64,000 bases of DNA from Tetragonia tetragonoides (GCA_038025085.1 CM076153.1:21861001-21925000); one strand, 5' to 3'. Positions 1 to 14,378 are shown, numbered from the stretch's first letter. Translations and numbers: made by a program. The notes: generated from the sequence alone by a model not told the origin.

Positions 1-668
1 TATCATGTATGCCATGATGTGTACTCGTCCTGACGTTGCTTGTGCTTTGAGCATGACGAGTAGATACCAATCTAATCCAGGTGAAAGTCACTGGGTCGCA
101 GTCAAGAGCATCCTCAAGTACTTAAGAAGGACTAAGGATGTATTTCTTGTCTATGGTGGTGAAGTGGAACTCACTGGTAAGTGGTTACACTGATGCAAGC
201 TTGCAAACGGATAAGGATGATTCCCGATCGCAGTCAGGATTTGTATTCATTCTGAATGGAGAAGCAGTTAGTTGAAAGAGTTCCAAACAAGATACAGTTG
301 CTGATTCAACAACAGAAGCCGAGTATATTGCTGCTTCTGAAGCAACAAAAGAAGCATTGTGGATTCGAAAATTCATCATTGAACTTGGGGTGATACCTAA
401 TAGTTCGAATCCAACGGACCTTTATTGTGACAGTAATGGGGCCATTGCACTGGCGAAGGAGCTTAGGGATCATCAGAAAACTAGGCATATACTCAGACGT
501 TACCATTTGATACGAAGCTTTGTACAAATGGGAGATGTCAAGGTGTGCAGAGTATCATCGGAGATGAACATTGCTGATCCGCTGACTAAACCTCTACCAC
601 AGGATAAGCATGAGCGTCACACTATTACACAAGGACTTAGATTCATGAATGATTGGTCTCTGTTCTAG
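1..668 (+). pseudogene. Ty1/copia pol remnant: end of reverse transcriptase and RNase H
   Basis: This is the C-terminal part of a copia polyprotein running off the left window edge. The start reads as the end of the reverse transcriptase (TRPDVACALSMTSRYQSNPG, then KSILKYLRRTKD). RNase H follows with GYTDAS, the STTEAEYIA and DSNGAIALAKE blocks, and a C-terminal NIADPLTKPLPQ. The frame shifts near 185, between the first open stretch and GYTDAS, and an in-frame TGA near 273 replaces the usual Trp of the SWKSSKQ motif, so this copy cannot make an intact protein. The final stop is at 666-668. It belongs with the LTR at 1420-2037 in the same orientation. Confidence 0.9.
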
Positions 669-1419
669 TGGGAGGTTTATCTTGTGACTTATGTTCGATT
701 TATTTATTACTGTCCCAATGAATAATTTATATGATGTAGATCATCAAGTATGTGACTTGATTGTGAGACTCTGTTGTTATAAATATAATTATTCTCAAAT
801 TGTCCGTAGTCAGTTATCGTCATTTGTGGGAATTTGATAACTATTGAGACTATCATGTGGATTGATTGATGACCAAGTTTCACAGGTCATAATTATGAGA
901 TATGAAATTGATCACATGGATAAATGTTAGAGAACATTGTATTGGACCGACCCATTTCGAAAACATTGAAAGAATTGTTATATAAGTGTCATCGATGTTC
1001 TTTCATATGCAACTTTTAATTTGATCCTTTGACCTGAACTCACCATGGTTTCCTACATGATGTTTAGCATATCTTGATATTGTCAAACGTTAATCCTTAA
1101 TCGGATGACTATAAAGATAATTAAATGATGTGTTGTAAGTCATGCAGAGGAATGTGAGTGAGCAATATGGGATTTGTCACTCTCATATAACGGGAGTAAG
1201 ATATCTGTGGGCACCTCGATGAGTTTAAACTGTGAAATGCATGGCCATGCTCAAATGGATTGAAAGTCAATCATTTGTTTAAACAATTTAAACTGCGGAA
1301 TCGAGAAAGTCATAATTAAACTATATAGGGATGACACTACTCCTTCCTTATGGTCAATTTAGGTATCACATGACAAAGGGATCTTCGATGTATGATTAGC
1401 TATAGTGCAAGTGGGAGAT
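669..1419 (+). other. non-coding 3' region of the copia element, ending in a polypurine tract
   Basis: About 750 bases lie between the RNase H stop and the LTR. I see no coding potential. The last bases before the LTR (about 1409-1419) are purine-rich, AAGTGGGAGAT, as expected for the polypurine tract that primes plus-strand synthesis. Confidence 0.6.
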
Positions 1420-2037
1420 TGTTGGATTTGCCCTATGAACTAATCATAATAAGAATCAATAATTGCGTTATTGGTTGGACTATGGAAATCGATCTTTACT
1501 TAATATGGGTAATCGTAATGTTTTGCTAAAAACCAATTACGGTTTGTGGGCCCGAAAAGAGTTTTGGACTTACTGCCAGATTAAGTAAACCAGCAGGGCC
1601 GCACACTTAACAGGCCCGTTTTGTTAGAAGGGTCTAATTCGGATTAGGCTCATCACACACTTAACCTAATCAGTCCTCCTGCCTCCCTATATATATCGTG
1701 ACTCCTGATCAGTTAGAATACACGTGATAATCAGTTTTCACGAAACCCTAATTATGTGTCATTAGAGTAAGGAGAGAACAGAGATTGTGAACGGGATCGC
1801 TGTACTAGCATACTGACGTGTGGATTCGAGTCTGTGTGTGGATACCAGTTGAGGCACGACATCTGACGTGTTCATCCATACCCAATCACTGTTCATCCAA
1901 CCAGCGACCAAGGAGTGAGGTAGGATTTCGATTTGATATTTAATTACAGTAATCACATGTTTTTCTGGGTTAATCGAATTTCTATTATGCATGTATGATC
2001 ATGTTAGTAGTTAGAAATTCCTTCATTCAGTACAACA
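1420..2037 (+). repeat. 3' LTR of the copia element
   Basis: The LTR starts TGTTGGATT directly after the polypurine tract and ends TACAACA, giving TGTTG...CAACA inverted ends. A TATATATA stretch near 1688 is a plausible promoter TATA box. The partner LTR lies outside the window, so the TSD cannot be tested. Length about 618 bp. Confidence 0.75.
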
Positions 2038-2725
2038 GAAGCTTCTAAAGTCTAAACCCTCAACAAGAGATATATTATGCTCTCACAAATAACCTATCAT
2101 GATTGCAGTTCCCTGACATAAGTTACGCTAGTTCAAGAAACTCTAGCATTTTGAGCACCTATGATATTTGGTCATACTTTTAGAATCAAAATGTTTAGAG
2201 ACATAGGATATGCTAAAGTAGCAGATGAATGATGGCTAAGCAATATTGATATATGGAGTTTAGTGGGCCTTAAAACAATTGTGTAGCTGGTTTCAGTAGA
2301 ATGAACTCCAGCAATAGTTTATACAAAACACAGACCCTATTTCACTAGTTGGGATTAAGTGCATGCAGTTCTGTTGGTCACTAATCTGGCAATATTACGG
2401 GCTTTATAACGGAAGAACCCGCTGAAAATGAATAAATCTGGAATGGTGATAGACAAAATACTTCTTGAACCAACTAACAAAGTAACAAGAGTTAACAAGA
2501 AGGACAAAGGTACGGATCACACTAAGACACATTCGACCATCAGAAAACAGCATCAAAGACATGAAAATGTTTACAAAATAACAGATATTTTTAATTCAGG
2601 GAGCAAGCTGCTGCACATACATACTACCATACTATGCCGATCTTTCTAAAATAGCAGCAACAATTTCACAGTTTCTGCAATAAAAAGAAGCAATGCAGAC
2701 AGTAAAACGTCCAAGTAGATCTCAC
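2038..2725. other. no gene; flank and intron remnant of the eIF3c pseudogene
   Basis: AT-rich sequence. On the minus strand it begins with GTGAGATC, a splice donor following the last recognisable eIF3c exon. The stretch is therefore probably leftover intron that was cut off before the next exon. Nothing else is recognised. Confidence 0.5.
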
Positions 2726-4156
<1,431 letters not shown>

Positions 4157-4408
4157 TTTCTTCCAATAACTACTTCAACAAATTTCCGACAATCTGCCAA
4201 GAGGAGAAAATCCCATAAATAAACAGTCAATCCAATAACTATAAGCAGCAAATGAGCATCAGAACAGTTGGAAAAGATATTCCAAATCTAATCAAAATCC
4301 TTAAGAAACACAGATACTACACCAGCACCAACTATTCCATCTCACATGGATCATAAGTCATAACTAATGAAATTAATCATAACTAAAGGGAAAAACAAAA
4401 ACAAAAAC

Positions 4409-4442
<34 letters not shown>

Positions 4443-5187
4443 TACGAAACGACGCCATGCCTTCATTATCCCATCATCAAGACAATCAGTGTTTATTAGG
4501 CTAAAAAATGGAAAATAAAATAAGTATGTAGTTTCTAAATTAATAACAAGAGAAAAGTATGGGTTTAGCAGAACGAAATGAAAAGCATTATTAATTTCTA
4601 ATTATGTTTTCATAGCTTAATCCTAGATTACATCTTGTTATTAGCAAAATCAGAAACCCTCAAAATTTGCATCAAGTTTAATTTAACATCTAAATTTGAG
4701 CGTCTTTTTACTACGAAATTATCTTTAATACACATTTTTACTATCGTTCTATTTTATTTATTTTTTTACTACAAAAGACATTCTCTTCTAAGAAGACATA
4801 GATCATTAGGCTTTCGGAATATGCATACATCGATCAGAACCAACTTGCTGAACCCACACAAATCCCATTTGATACTTCAGCAAGTAAATTCCAAATTTAA
4901 CAACAACTTTGCATGCACTAATTAATTTCAAATCTGATCTCACCAATACGTTTCTTAGCAGGCTATTGATGACATTGTCAACTTAAGTAGTGTCCATTTT
5001 AAACTAAAAAGACAGTAGCTTTACCAAGTTTTTTTAACCAATTGGACATGTCTAGAAGCAAAGAACACTATCTCTAACGGTTAATGAATTATTCATTTGA
5101 TACAAATAGCTACTTCACTGACTCAAAAAGTCATGCCCATCCACATTGCAATTGTTTGTGAAATCAATAGCATGCAAGGTTTTAATT
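4157..5187. other. no gene; AT-rich flank with an A-rich run at 4391-4437
   Basis: No coding region is recognised. It contains a long A homopolymer and the left copy of the LINE target-site duplication (5176-5187, AAGGTTTTAATT). Confidence 0.6.
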
Positions 5188-5188
5188 A

Positions 5189-8100
5189 GAGTTTGAGAAG
5201 AGTGTTACGAAGGCGGTAACTGAAGCCTTGAAATCGGAGGTTAATAAACCTAACCGGAATAAGGAATTTGCTCAAGAGAAGCTGAAGGAGTGGCTCAACA
5301 TACTGCACTCAAATTCGGGGGTTGCGAGAAAACCGTGGGTGGATGAAATGGATGATTCTTCTGAGGCGCGTTCAAATCAGTCTTTGGAGATACCGGGTAT
5401 GACCTCTAATGGTGGAATTTGGGATACTTTTGATGTGAATGCTTTGTCTAGTGGTGGGGGAAAGCTAAATTTTGTTAATCCTGAGAAAAAAGAGGGGATT
5501 TACATGTGTAAAATTAAACGTGAGGATGTCCAATCTGAAATTGCTTATTGGGAAAACACTGTGACTTGTTTTGTTCTGGGCTCTAACCCCCCAACACTTG
5601 TATGGAGGGTTTCGTTAAGAGGATTTGGGGAAAGCATGGGATAGACAAGATTATTACGTTGTATAATGGGAAATTCATTGTTTGGTTTGATACACTGCTT
5701 GGTAGGGATGTTGTAACACCCCGAATTTCCGTCTAATTTAAAACCATTTAAAATTACGAGTTGCAGCGGAAAAACCCTAGAAATTTGAAGTGCTACCACC
5801 GTATTTAATGTTCAAATTAAATACAAGTCTAGAAAGAAAACAAATGTTTATATCCTAAACATACATACTAGATAATTAAATAATAACTATCTTTTCCAAC
5901 TAGACTTAAAACAAATAATCCAAATGAAATAAGAAATAGTAACTACTAATTCTCATGCAAGAGAACTAATCTCAATACAATTATAAAAATCCCAATAATA
6001 AGAAGTTCCAAACTAAACAATAAAATAAATTGTTTTTAGAAGATATACTATCTTCTTAAGTCACCTTCTCTCAAGCTCTACTCCTCGAGCTACAATCCTG
6101 TCAATCTACTCCCCATATAGACGAATTTCATATAGGTTCATAGGTCCACCATTAAAGAGAAATGGACAACAAACACAAGTAAAAAGAAAAACAACCAATC
6201 AGCTACGCTGAGTAATTCATAACCACATAATCCATTTAAATCTCCAAGTTAAGCCAACATGCTTAATCAAATAAAAATAATAATCATGCTTTAAGAAAAT
6301 TAAGACAACATGCTTTAAACTTAAAGAACACGCATTACACCAAATAATAAATCTCATTATTTATTATTATCCATTAGCCAAGTTCCTTAGAGAGAAGAGA
6401 ATCGTAAGAATGTCAGAACCAACCGCAGAAGGCTCAATAGGATCTTAGTCCCGTGCACAGTGGCAAAAGAGGGATCAACCGTCCCGGAGTATAGGTGACT
6501 CCCGAAGTACTTCTAGATGTTCCTAAGTATGCATACCCTCTCTCAACCCTTAGGTTTACAAAAAGAACAGTTTCACAATAAAACTTACTTGCTCAATCAT
6601 CATATATGGATACAAGATTTCAGTACGTTGGAGCCATACCCCGCAGAATATGAACCCACTCAACGCAACAATTGGCAATTCCCATTCGCACCCTTTGGTG
6701 GATCCATTACCAAAGAAATCTTAACTCCCGATTAATTAATTCAAAGGTGATCACATAATCAAGTAAATCATATAATCTTGGCAATTCTCAAGTAACACAA
6801 TATGGTTACAATTTTCCAATGGCATTTTACATGAAGGGCATCCAGGCCTTAATTCAAAACCACCTATTTCAATAGTCAAGTTCATTTCAACTTATTGAAT
6901 TAACATACTTCTAACATGAATCCACATGCTTTCTAATATGATACCAAAAATAGCAACATAAGCTATATTCCAATTGAACAATTATTAATATAATTTGCGT
7001 TCAACAACCATAATAAAACATGCATCTCCTCACATGAATATTAACAAGTAGACAGTACTACACAAAGTGAATTTCTAACATAATACATGCATTCACTAAC
7101 ATATAATTCTATACGAATTATCACAAGGAAATAAATATCAATCATCCCTTTCCAAAATACACACAAGTCCAAATATGAATTAACATTCTCAATCCAATAC
7201 TAGACAATGAATACCAATTCCACTAGTCATGAATTATGACAACAATCTACATAATTCATCAAGACATGAATTACGAAAAAGAAATTACATGATTCACCAA
7301 CCAATACTAGACGATGAATTACCTTTAGCAAGTAAGGCAAATCACGACAATTAACGTAAGCTCCTTATGTTCACATGCGGTCAACGGGTCCTAACAAGTC
7401 CACAATACACTAATAGTCAAAACCTTGACTTCTAAACCACTTTATTAAACTTTAAAGATGATTTAGTACCTTTAATTAAATTAATTAAGTTGCTGGAAAT
7501 TTCAATTACTCATGCATGCTCTAAGTTTCCAAAAACAATTTACATAAACTAAATTAGGAAACTTTTCAAAACCCTAAAACAAGTCAACACCAAAACAACA
7601 CCACCATCACCACCCATCACCACCGCCAGCGGTGGCTGGTGACGCCGGGCAGCAGCCGCTGCTGGATGCACGGCCAGCAACACGGCGCTGCCGGCTACCG
7701 TGTGCAGCACACGGCCCTGCCGTGTTGCACACAACCATAATTTTTTTCTTTTTTTTTTTGTTAAAAAATTTTAATAAACCCTAATCTAATTAAATCCACA
7801 ATTAATAAATTTTCAGATTTAATTAAATCACAAGATCTAACCTTTTGAACTCAAACTTTGATTCAATTCAAGAAAACAACAAACCCAACCCTAATCATGA
7901 TCCTATCATGCAAAAACAATAGAATCTAGCAAACCCTAGGAAAAACTAAATTAGGATTTACTCATACAAAACTAGGGTTCATAAAACTCATACTTGAATC
8001 AAATCTAAAAGCTTTTAAGAATCAAAAACAAATTTAGAACACTTACTTGAAAATCAAAGGATTAAAACTAAGCAAAGGATGAATTGTGAAAGAGTGAAGA

Positions 8101-9301
8101 ATTTTCTCTTTTTTTTACTCCTTGGATTCAACCGTGTGAGAGTGAGAGAGAGAGTCTTTTTTTCTTTGATTTGGTAAAGTCAATTGAATTTGGAAGCTGA
8201 GTTTATTTAGGAGCCCAAATACACTCCTTCCTTATCTCAACTTATTCTTTCCTAAAACCTCTCCTAAAATCACTCCACTAAACAAAAATTTAGGAAACAA
8301 AATTTTAAAATAAAATTCAGAAATTCTTCCCCCTATTTTCGGCTAGGGTCACCGAAAATAAGGTCCAATAAAGCCTTATAATTTTCGGCCACTTCCGAAA
8401 ATTATAGAGCCCACATACTTTTATTTGTTTTGGCCCAATTACATTTTAATTAAGTCCAAAACCAAAATTCAATATTAATTAGGCACTTTAAACATTTATG
8501 AGCCCAATTAATTATTTTAAATACGAAATTGCATTTTCTTTTTAAGTAATTATTATTCTAAAATGAATAATAATACGGGGTATTATAGATTTTGTTATGA
8601 AAATGGGGTTTCACCACTTTGATAGTAAACCATTTATTGTAAAACCCTGGTCTGAGGATGGGCAAAGACATATTGATGTGAAATCTGTCCCAATTTGGGT
8701 GCAAATGCCTAAATTGGATGTTATCTATTGGGCTCGTGAATCACTAAGCAAAATCTCAAGTTTGCTGGGTAGGCCTATTATGGTAGACAAAGCAACAGAG
8801 AGGAGAACCAGATTGAACTATGCTAGAGTCCTGATAGATAAGGACATTGGGGAGAGCCTACCAGAGACTATTATGTTCGAAGATGAGTATGGGGATTTTG
8901 TCAAGCAGAAAGTTATTTTTGAATGGAAACCTGTTCGTTGTGCTTTTTGTCATGGCTTTGGTCATGATGAAAAGGAGTGTAGGAAGAAGAATGTGAAGGA
9001 AAAAGAGAACGTTGTGGCCAGGCCTGTTGAGCAACAGCAGGAGCCAGTGTAGGGGAAAGGAGATAGCAGTACTTGTGCTGATCAGGCCACTATGGTCGCA
9101 CAACAAGCAGGGCAGAAAAAGAGTAATACTGAATTTTGCAAACCAGTGAGTAGGCATAAAAGTGTAGCTCAACCATTTCAGCAGAGAGCTAATCCTGTTC
9201 CAGTTGCAAACAATTATGAGGCTCTCCGGGATGAAGGGCAAGCTCAAGAGGAGCATGAGGCTGAAGAAGTGAATCTTAGCTTCCATGGGGAGTATGGATA
9301 A
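5189..9301 (+). pseudogene. LINE ORF1 (DUF4283-like, CCHC zinc knuckle), split by an LTR insertion
   Basis: The left part (5189-5711) opens with EFEKSVTKAVTEALKSE and includes the block MEGFVKRIWGKHGIDK in a shifted frame. After the insertion, reading resumes at 8588 with GFHHFDSKPFIVKPW, then VPIWVQMPKLD and ARESLSKISSLLGRPIMVD, typical of plant LINE ORF1 proteins. A CCHC knuckle, CAFCHGFGHDEKEC, lies near 8938-8980; in the family it binds nucleic acid and ORF1p coats the LINE RNA. There is a frameshift near 5590 and one in-frame TAG at 9050-9052, after which the same frame continues to 9301. Confidence 0.88.
5712..8587 (-). mobile_element. solo LTR, about 2.9 kb, inside LINE ORF1
   Basis: The inserted block starts TGTAACACCCCG and ends CGGGGTATTATA, so the ends are near-inverted (TGTAAYACCCCG) as in plant Ty3-type LTRs. 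Flanks are GATGT (5707-5711) and GATTT (8588-8592), a 5-bp TSD with one mismatch that falls between codons of the interrupted ORF1. No gag or pol is seen inside. The minus orientation is inferred from a TATA-like CTAAATAAACTC and a pyrimidine-rich leader near 8100-8210 on that strand, and from the GGGTGTTACA end. A GC-rich island lies at 7610-7735. A non-autonomous element without recognisable LTR pair is the alternative. Confidence 0.72.
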
Positions 9302-9311
9302 GCTCCTTGCC

Positions 9312-12300
9312 TAGAATGTTAGGGGATTGAATGCCCCAAATAAACAAAGGGAAGTGAAAAACTTTCTTTTGCATAATAAAATTGGCCTATATGGGTTAGT
9401 AGAAACAAAGATTAGAGCATGCAATTTTAATAAATGCTTGCAAGCTATGTTTCCTAGCTGTGGACCCCTTATAAACCATGATCATAACCCTAGAGGCGGA
9501 ATATGGATTGTTTGGAGGCCTGAGTTGTTTCAGGTGCACCTAATTCAAAACAGTGCACAACTTATTCACTGAAAGGTCAAGCACTTACCTGCAAATGTGA
9601 GTTTTCAAGTATCTTTTATCTATGGTTTTAATAGTGTAAGTGAAAGACTTACTCTATGGAATGAAATTAGAACTTTGAGTAGAGAGATGAATGAGGCTTG
9701 GCTACTCATGGGGGATTTTAATAGTCTGCTTAAGGTAGATGATATATTGGGTGGAGATACTGTGGTGCTAGCTGATTTTCAGGATTTTAATGAGTGTATG
9801 GTGGATTGTTATCTCCATGATTTGGATTGGAAGGGCTGTAGGTTTACATGGACTAACAAGCAGGAGGACAATATGCGAGTTTACTCTAAATTAGATAGAG
9901 TGTTGTGTAATGAAACTTGGATTGACAACTTTGTGAGCACTGATGTATGGTTCCTCCCAGCTGGTGTGTCTGACCATAGTCCAGCACTGGTACAATTCAG
10001 AGAAGATACTCAGAGGAGGGGATCACATTTCAAATATTTTGAGATGTGGGCTGGAGCTGATGAGTTCTTGCCTTTGGTTGCTTCTGTTTGGTGCCTGAAT
10101 ATACAGGGGTGTAAGATGTATCAGGTGGTCGAAAAGTTTAAACTACTGAAGCATAAATTGAAGCAACTAAACAGAAGTCAATTTAGTGACATAGAAGTTC
10201 AAGCTCAAGAAAGAAGAGGTGCAATGTATAATGCGCTGCATAGTGACCTGCTAAACCCTCATATACAGCAACTAGAGAAAGAGGCAACCAACAACTATAT
10301 GAGATTATCCTATGCTGCAGAATCTTTTTTAATACAGAGAAGCAAGGCTACTTGGTTGCAATTGGGAGATCAAAACACTCACTATTTTCATTCAGTGCTC
10401 AAAGCTAGAAGAACAAAGAACAGTGTATATGCTATTCAAGATAGTCAAGGCAACTGGCTACAAGAACCAAATAGGGTGGTTGAGGAGTTTGTCAACTTTT
10501 ACAAGCAAATGTTGGGTGTGCAAGTCCAGGGTAGAGGTGAGGCTAACAAAGAAATTATGGAGAAGGGAGCTGTTCTTAATACTTCACAGAAAATTCAGCT
10601 TATTCTCCCTTTCTCAAAAGATGAAGTAAAACAAGCTATGTTTTCAATCCCCTCAAATAAGAGCCCAGGACTTGATGGCTATGAGAGTGGGTTTTATAAG
10701 GTAGCTTGGAGCATTGTAGGAGATGCAGTAACAAATGCAATGTTGGACTTCTTATAGAGGTAATCTCTTAACTGAAGTGAATTCCACTGTTTTATCACTG
10801 ATTCCTAAGATAGATAATCCAACAAAACCTAGTGAGTTTCGTCCAATTGTATGCTGTAATACACTCTACAAATGTATTTCAAATATGCTTTGCGTGAGGC
10901 TAGCTAAAGTTTTGCCTGATATTATTGATGAAAATCAAGGGGCTTTTGTGAAAGGGCGTTCCATAATTCATAATATTCTTGTGTGTCAAGACCTTATTAG
11001 ACTGTACAGGAAGAGGGTTAATGCGTCTCCCAGATGCTTGTTCAAAATTGACTTGAGAAAAGCATATGACACTGTTTATTGGGGGTTTGTGAAAGAGGTG
11101 ATGAGAGGGTTTGGTTTCCCTTATATTTTCTGTAACTGGGGTGATGAAATATATGTCTACAACCAGATTTTCCATTGCTTTGAATGGTGAATTGCATGGG
11201 TTTTGTAAAGGGAAAAGAGGACTCAGGCAGGGGGATCCCATCTCCCCTCTTATCTTTGTTCTAGTAATGGAATATCTCACTAGAACCTTGAGGATGGCTA
11301 CTGAATTACATGATTTTAGGTTCCATCCTATGTGTAAAGGGTTCAAGCTTGCGAGCCTTTGCTTTGCGGATGACCTAATGATCTTTTGGAAGGGACATCT
11401 CCCATCTGTCATGAGAATTATGCAGGGCTTTGATCATTTCTCTGGGGTGTCTGGACTATGTGCAAACCAGCTCAAGTCCCAAGCATATTTGAATGGTGTA
11501 GGGACTGAACTCAAGCAACAAATACTTGACTTAACTGGATTCCAACAAGGTGAGTTCCCTATGAGATACCTTGGGATGCCATTATCTCCTACAAAAAGGA
11601 CCAAGGTTGAATGCCAGTTCCTTGTGGACAAGATTACAGCTAGGATAAAATGTTGGAGTTCAAGACATCATTCCTACATGGGTAAATGTCAACTTGTCAA
11701 TTCAGTGTTCATGTCAATTCACATATACTGGGCCTCTATTTTCTTGTTACCCCAGAGCATAGTTACTGTGGGGTGCTACTGAATCCCAAAGGAAAGTACC
11801 CCTTGTCAGTTGGGATCTCATCTGTAGATAGAGGAAGTACGGAGGGCTAAATTTTAAAGACTGTAAAACCTGGAATAGAGCTGTTGTAGCTAAGCTCATG
11901 GGGACTCTAGCTAATAAGGAAGATCATTTGTGGGTCAAGTGGGTGAATGGGGTTTACATGAAGGGGAGTGAGTTCTGGACAGCGGCAATGCCTGGAGATT
12001 GTAGCTGGTACTTCAAAAAAAAACGCCTAGAATTGAGGGATGCTTTCCCTGAGAACTGTGTGTGGAGAAGACAAAAGAGACAATACAAAACTGCAGAAGG
12101 TTACAGCTACTTGAGACCTGTGACTAAGAAGCATAAAAATGCTAAATATGTTTGGGGACGAGTCTCAATCCCCAAGCATTGCTTTATCTTCTGGTTAGCA
12201 GACAGAAACAAACTGTTAACTAAAGATAGGATGCTACAGACATTTAAAATCTCTGTAGACCAGTTGTGTGTGTTATGTACAGGGGCCAATGAGAGTCATG

Positions 12301-12641
12301 ATCACCTCTTCTTCTCATGTCCCTGGGTTGCTGAACTGAAAAGAAGAGTATGAAGATGGATAAAGGCAGAAGATATACCTGACAAGCATGGCGGATGGTG
12401 GAGATGGTTGGATAACAAGAAAATTATGTGCAGAAGTCAGAAGAGGATGGTTTCTGCTTGCCTTGCAGCAATAACGTACCATGCCTGGATAGAAAGAAAT
12501 AGAAGGATATTACAGTCTGTGAGTAGACCCGTTCAGGTGGTAAGCAAGATGATTGAAATGGAACTGAAAATGAGATGGTCTGGGTCTGTATTTGGTAAAC
12601 TGTCTAGTAGAGATCAGAGGTTTTTAGATATGATTTTGTAG
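9312..12641 (+). pseudogene. LINE ORF2: endonuclease, reverse transcriptase, zf-RVT domain
   Basis: The endonuclease part shows NVRGLNAPNK, YGLVETKI, GGIWIVWRP, LLMGDFNSLL, YSKLDRVL and the catalytic-region SDHSPALV. The reverse transcriptase part has SNKSPGLDG, ENQGAFVKGRSI, CLFKIDLRKAYD (motif A), RGLRQGDPISPLIFVLVMEY (motif B) and FADDLMIF (motif C, near 11363). The C-terminal part has WGRVSIPKHCFIFWLA and CVLCTGANESHDHLFFSC, a zf-RVT-type Cys/His cluster. The family nicks target DNA and copies its own RNA there. Damage seen: a TAG near 9312 in place of the usual Trp, TGA at 9570, frameshifts near 10750, 11150 and 11780, and a stop near 12350. Confidence 0.92.
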
Positions 12642-12800
12642 TAAGAGACTTTATTTGAGGCTTGGGAAGTTTGGGAATTGGAACCCTTCCTAGAAGGTGG
12701 CCTATTTTTCCCCTTCTCTCCCTTAGCTTGTTATGTTTTTTATTCTAACCACTAGTTGGTAATAGATCACACTAACCTTTTACCAAAAAAAAACAAAAAA
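12642..12800 (+). other. LINE 3' UTR and A-rich tail
   Basis: A short untranslated end follows the final ORF2 stop and finishes in ACCAAAAAAAAACAAAAAA at about 12782-12800, directly before the right TSD copy. Confidence 0.75.
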
Positions 12801-12850
12801 GGTTTTAATTCGAGTAAAAAGAAAAAGAAATAAAACTATATATGTAAATA

Positions 12851-13110
12851 CTCCCTTCGTACCACAAATAACATTACATACTTTTTGGCTTTCGCGGTTT
12901 TCAAGATAATACTTTGACCACATATAATTCTTTTAATATAAAAATAAAAATTATAAATTTTGATTTGTTTGAAATTACTATTTGAAATGAATCTAACAAA
13001 AGTATATTTATGTTGTAAAACTTTATAATTTTTCATGAAACAATGGTCAAAGTTTATTAACTTTAACTCCAAAATATCCAAGGTAAGCTATATATGGTCA
13101 AAGTTTGTTA
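12851..13110. mobile_element. Stowaway-like MITE end, other end not found
   Basis: TA followed by CTCCCTTCGTACC at 12849-12863 resembles the Stowaway terminus. The AT-rich interior with 'GGTCAAAGTTT' is also usual for these elements. I cannot find the matching inverted end, so the copy is truncated or the call is wrong. Confidence 0.35.
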
Positions 13111-13394
13111 CCTTATGGCTTTTGCTTACCTGCTATCTTCGTTTACCAATGGCCTGTTACCGATCACGATTCACTGAAATGAACAAGAAATTTTCTTGTC
13201 ACTCTGTTGAGGGTTTATGAGGCCGGGTTTAGAACAAGACAAGGAAAGTTTTCTTGTCTACGGCAACAAAATTTTGAGCTTGCTATTTTAGATTAAAAGG
13301 CACCCTGTAATAATCTGTATGTATAGACTTGCGTACCAAGAATACAAGATGGGTGTACAATACAAAAATTCTGATAGGATGTCTCAACGTAGAC

Positions 13395-13395
<1 letters not shown>

Positions 13396-13481
<86 letters not shown>
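13396..13481. repeat. (AAT)n microsatellite, about 28 units
   Basis: An almost perfect ATA/AAT trinucleotide run. The poly-Asn and poly-Ile reading frames across it are artefacts of the repeat. Confidence 0.97.
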
Positions 13482-13649
13482 TGAAATTGAATATTATTAT
13501 TACTATTATTATTGTTATTATTAACATAACCTAAATAGTACGAAAGTGTAGTATTCAATTTTAAAATTTTGATAAGATATACTACTATTTGTTATATCAA
13601 AATACTTGAAATTTATAAAATGATGGACCAATTGGATCAGTAGATTAAA

Positions 13650-14378
13650 TGTCAAAATAAAATTGTATTGTTTGGAACAAGGCAACCATTGCCAAACATC
13701 TTTGGGTTGTGGCCAGCAAGAAGGACATCCTCTGGGTTCGTTGGGTTCACTCTGTGTATTTAAAAGGCAGGAGCTTTATACTTACAATGTACCAAATGAT
13801 GTCAGTTGGTACTGGAGGAAAGTATTAAAATTGAGAGGAGATAAAAAGGGGCTATTGCATTTAGCTGACTGGCCTGTGAACATACATGGAGAGTATACTA
13901 TCAAAAGGGGATATAAGGCACTCATTGGGGATCAAACTTGCTTTAGATATGCAGATTTAGTTTGGGGTCAATTTACTATACCCAAACATGCAATCTTCTT
14001 GTGGTTAGTGGTCCATGGAGAAGCTGCTCACAAAGGGATAGACTCACTATAATGCACTGCCATATTCCTATTACTACCTGTCCCCTATGGCAAAGAGAGG
14101 ATGAAAGCATTCAACATTTGTTCTTCATCTGTGATGTTGCACTACAACAGGTTGTCACAGAGCTATGTGAATGGATTAGCATTTGTCCCTGGCCTGTGCA
14201 GTACCAGATATAGGCTCGATGGTTACACATAAAACATTGAGGGGAGATATTGAAGTACATTCCTAGAAGATTCCTGCACTGTCTATTTTCTCCCTTTAGA
14301 TCTTGTATGAGAGATGTTAATCTTGCTTGCATGGTGCAATTTGGTAATAAAATGAGCTATTTTATACCCCAAAAAAAA
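13650..14378 (+). pseudogene. LINE ORF2 C-terminal fragment with zf-RVT motif
   Basis: A second, unrelated-in-position LINE 3' end. It reads WYWRKVLKLRGDKKGLLHLA, HGEYTIKRGYKALIGD, VWGQFTIPKHAIFLWLVVHG and, after a frameshift near 14050, ESIQHLFFICDVALQQVV. This matches the same region as 12060-12340 in the larger LINE. An A-run at 14371-14378 is the likely tail. I found no TSD. It is heavily 5'-truncated and inactive. Confidence 0.78.

Larger units (their letters stand above)
5188..12800 (+). mobile_element. 5'-truncated L1-type LINE, interrupted by a solo LTR
   Basis: A plant LINE with the 3' part of ORF1 and most of ORF2 (endonuclease, reverse transcriptase, zf-RVT region). The borders come from a 12-bp direct repeat, AAGGTTTTAATT, at 5176-5187 and 12799-12810 (the two leading As at the right copy could belong to the tail). 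The right copy directly follows an A-rich tail. ORF1 is open from the first base, which shows truncation during insertion. The body without the inserted LTR (5712-8587) is about 4.7 kb. Stops and frameshifts in both ORFs show it is inactive. Confidence 0.92.

Noticed and set aside
13319..13558. Poly-Asn and poly-Ile reading frames on both strands
   Set aside because: They are translations of the (AAT)n microsatellite; no protein-like sequence on either side.
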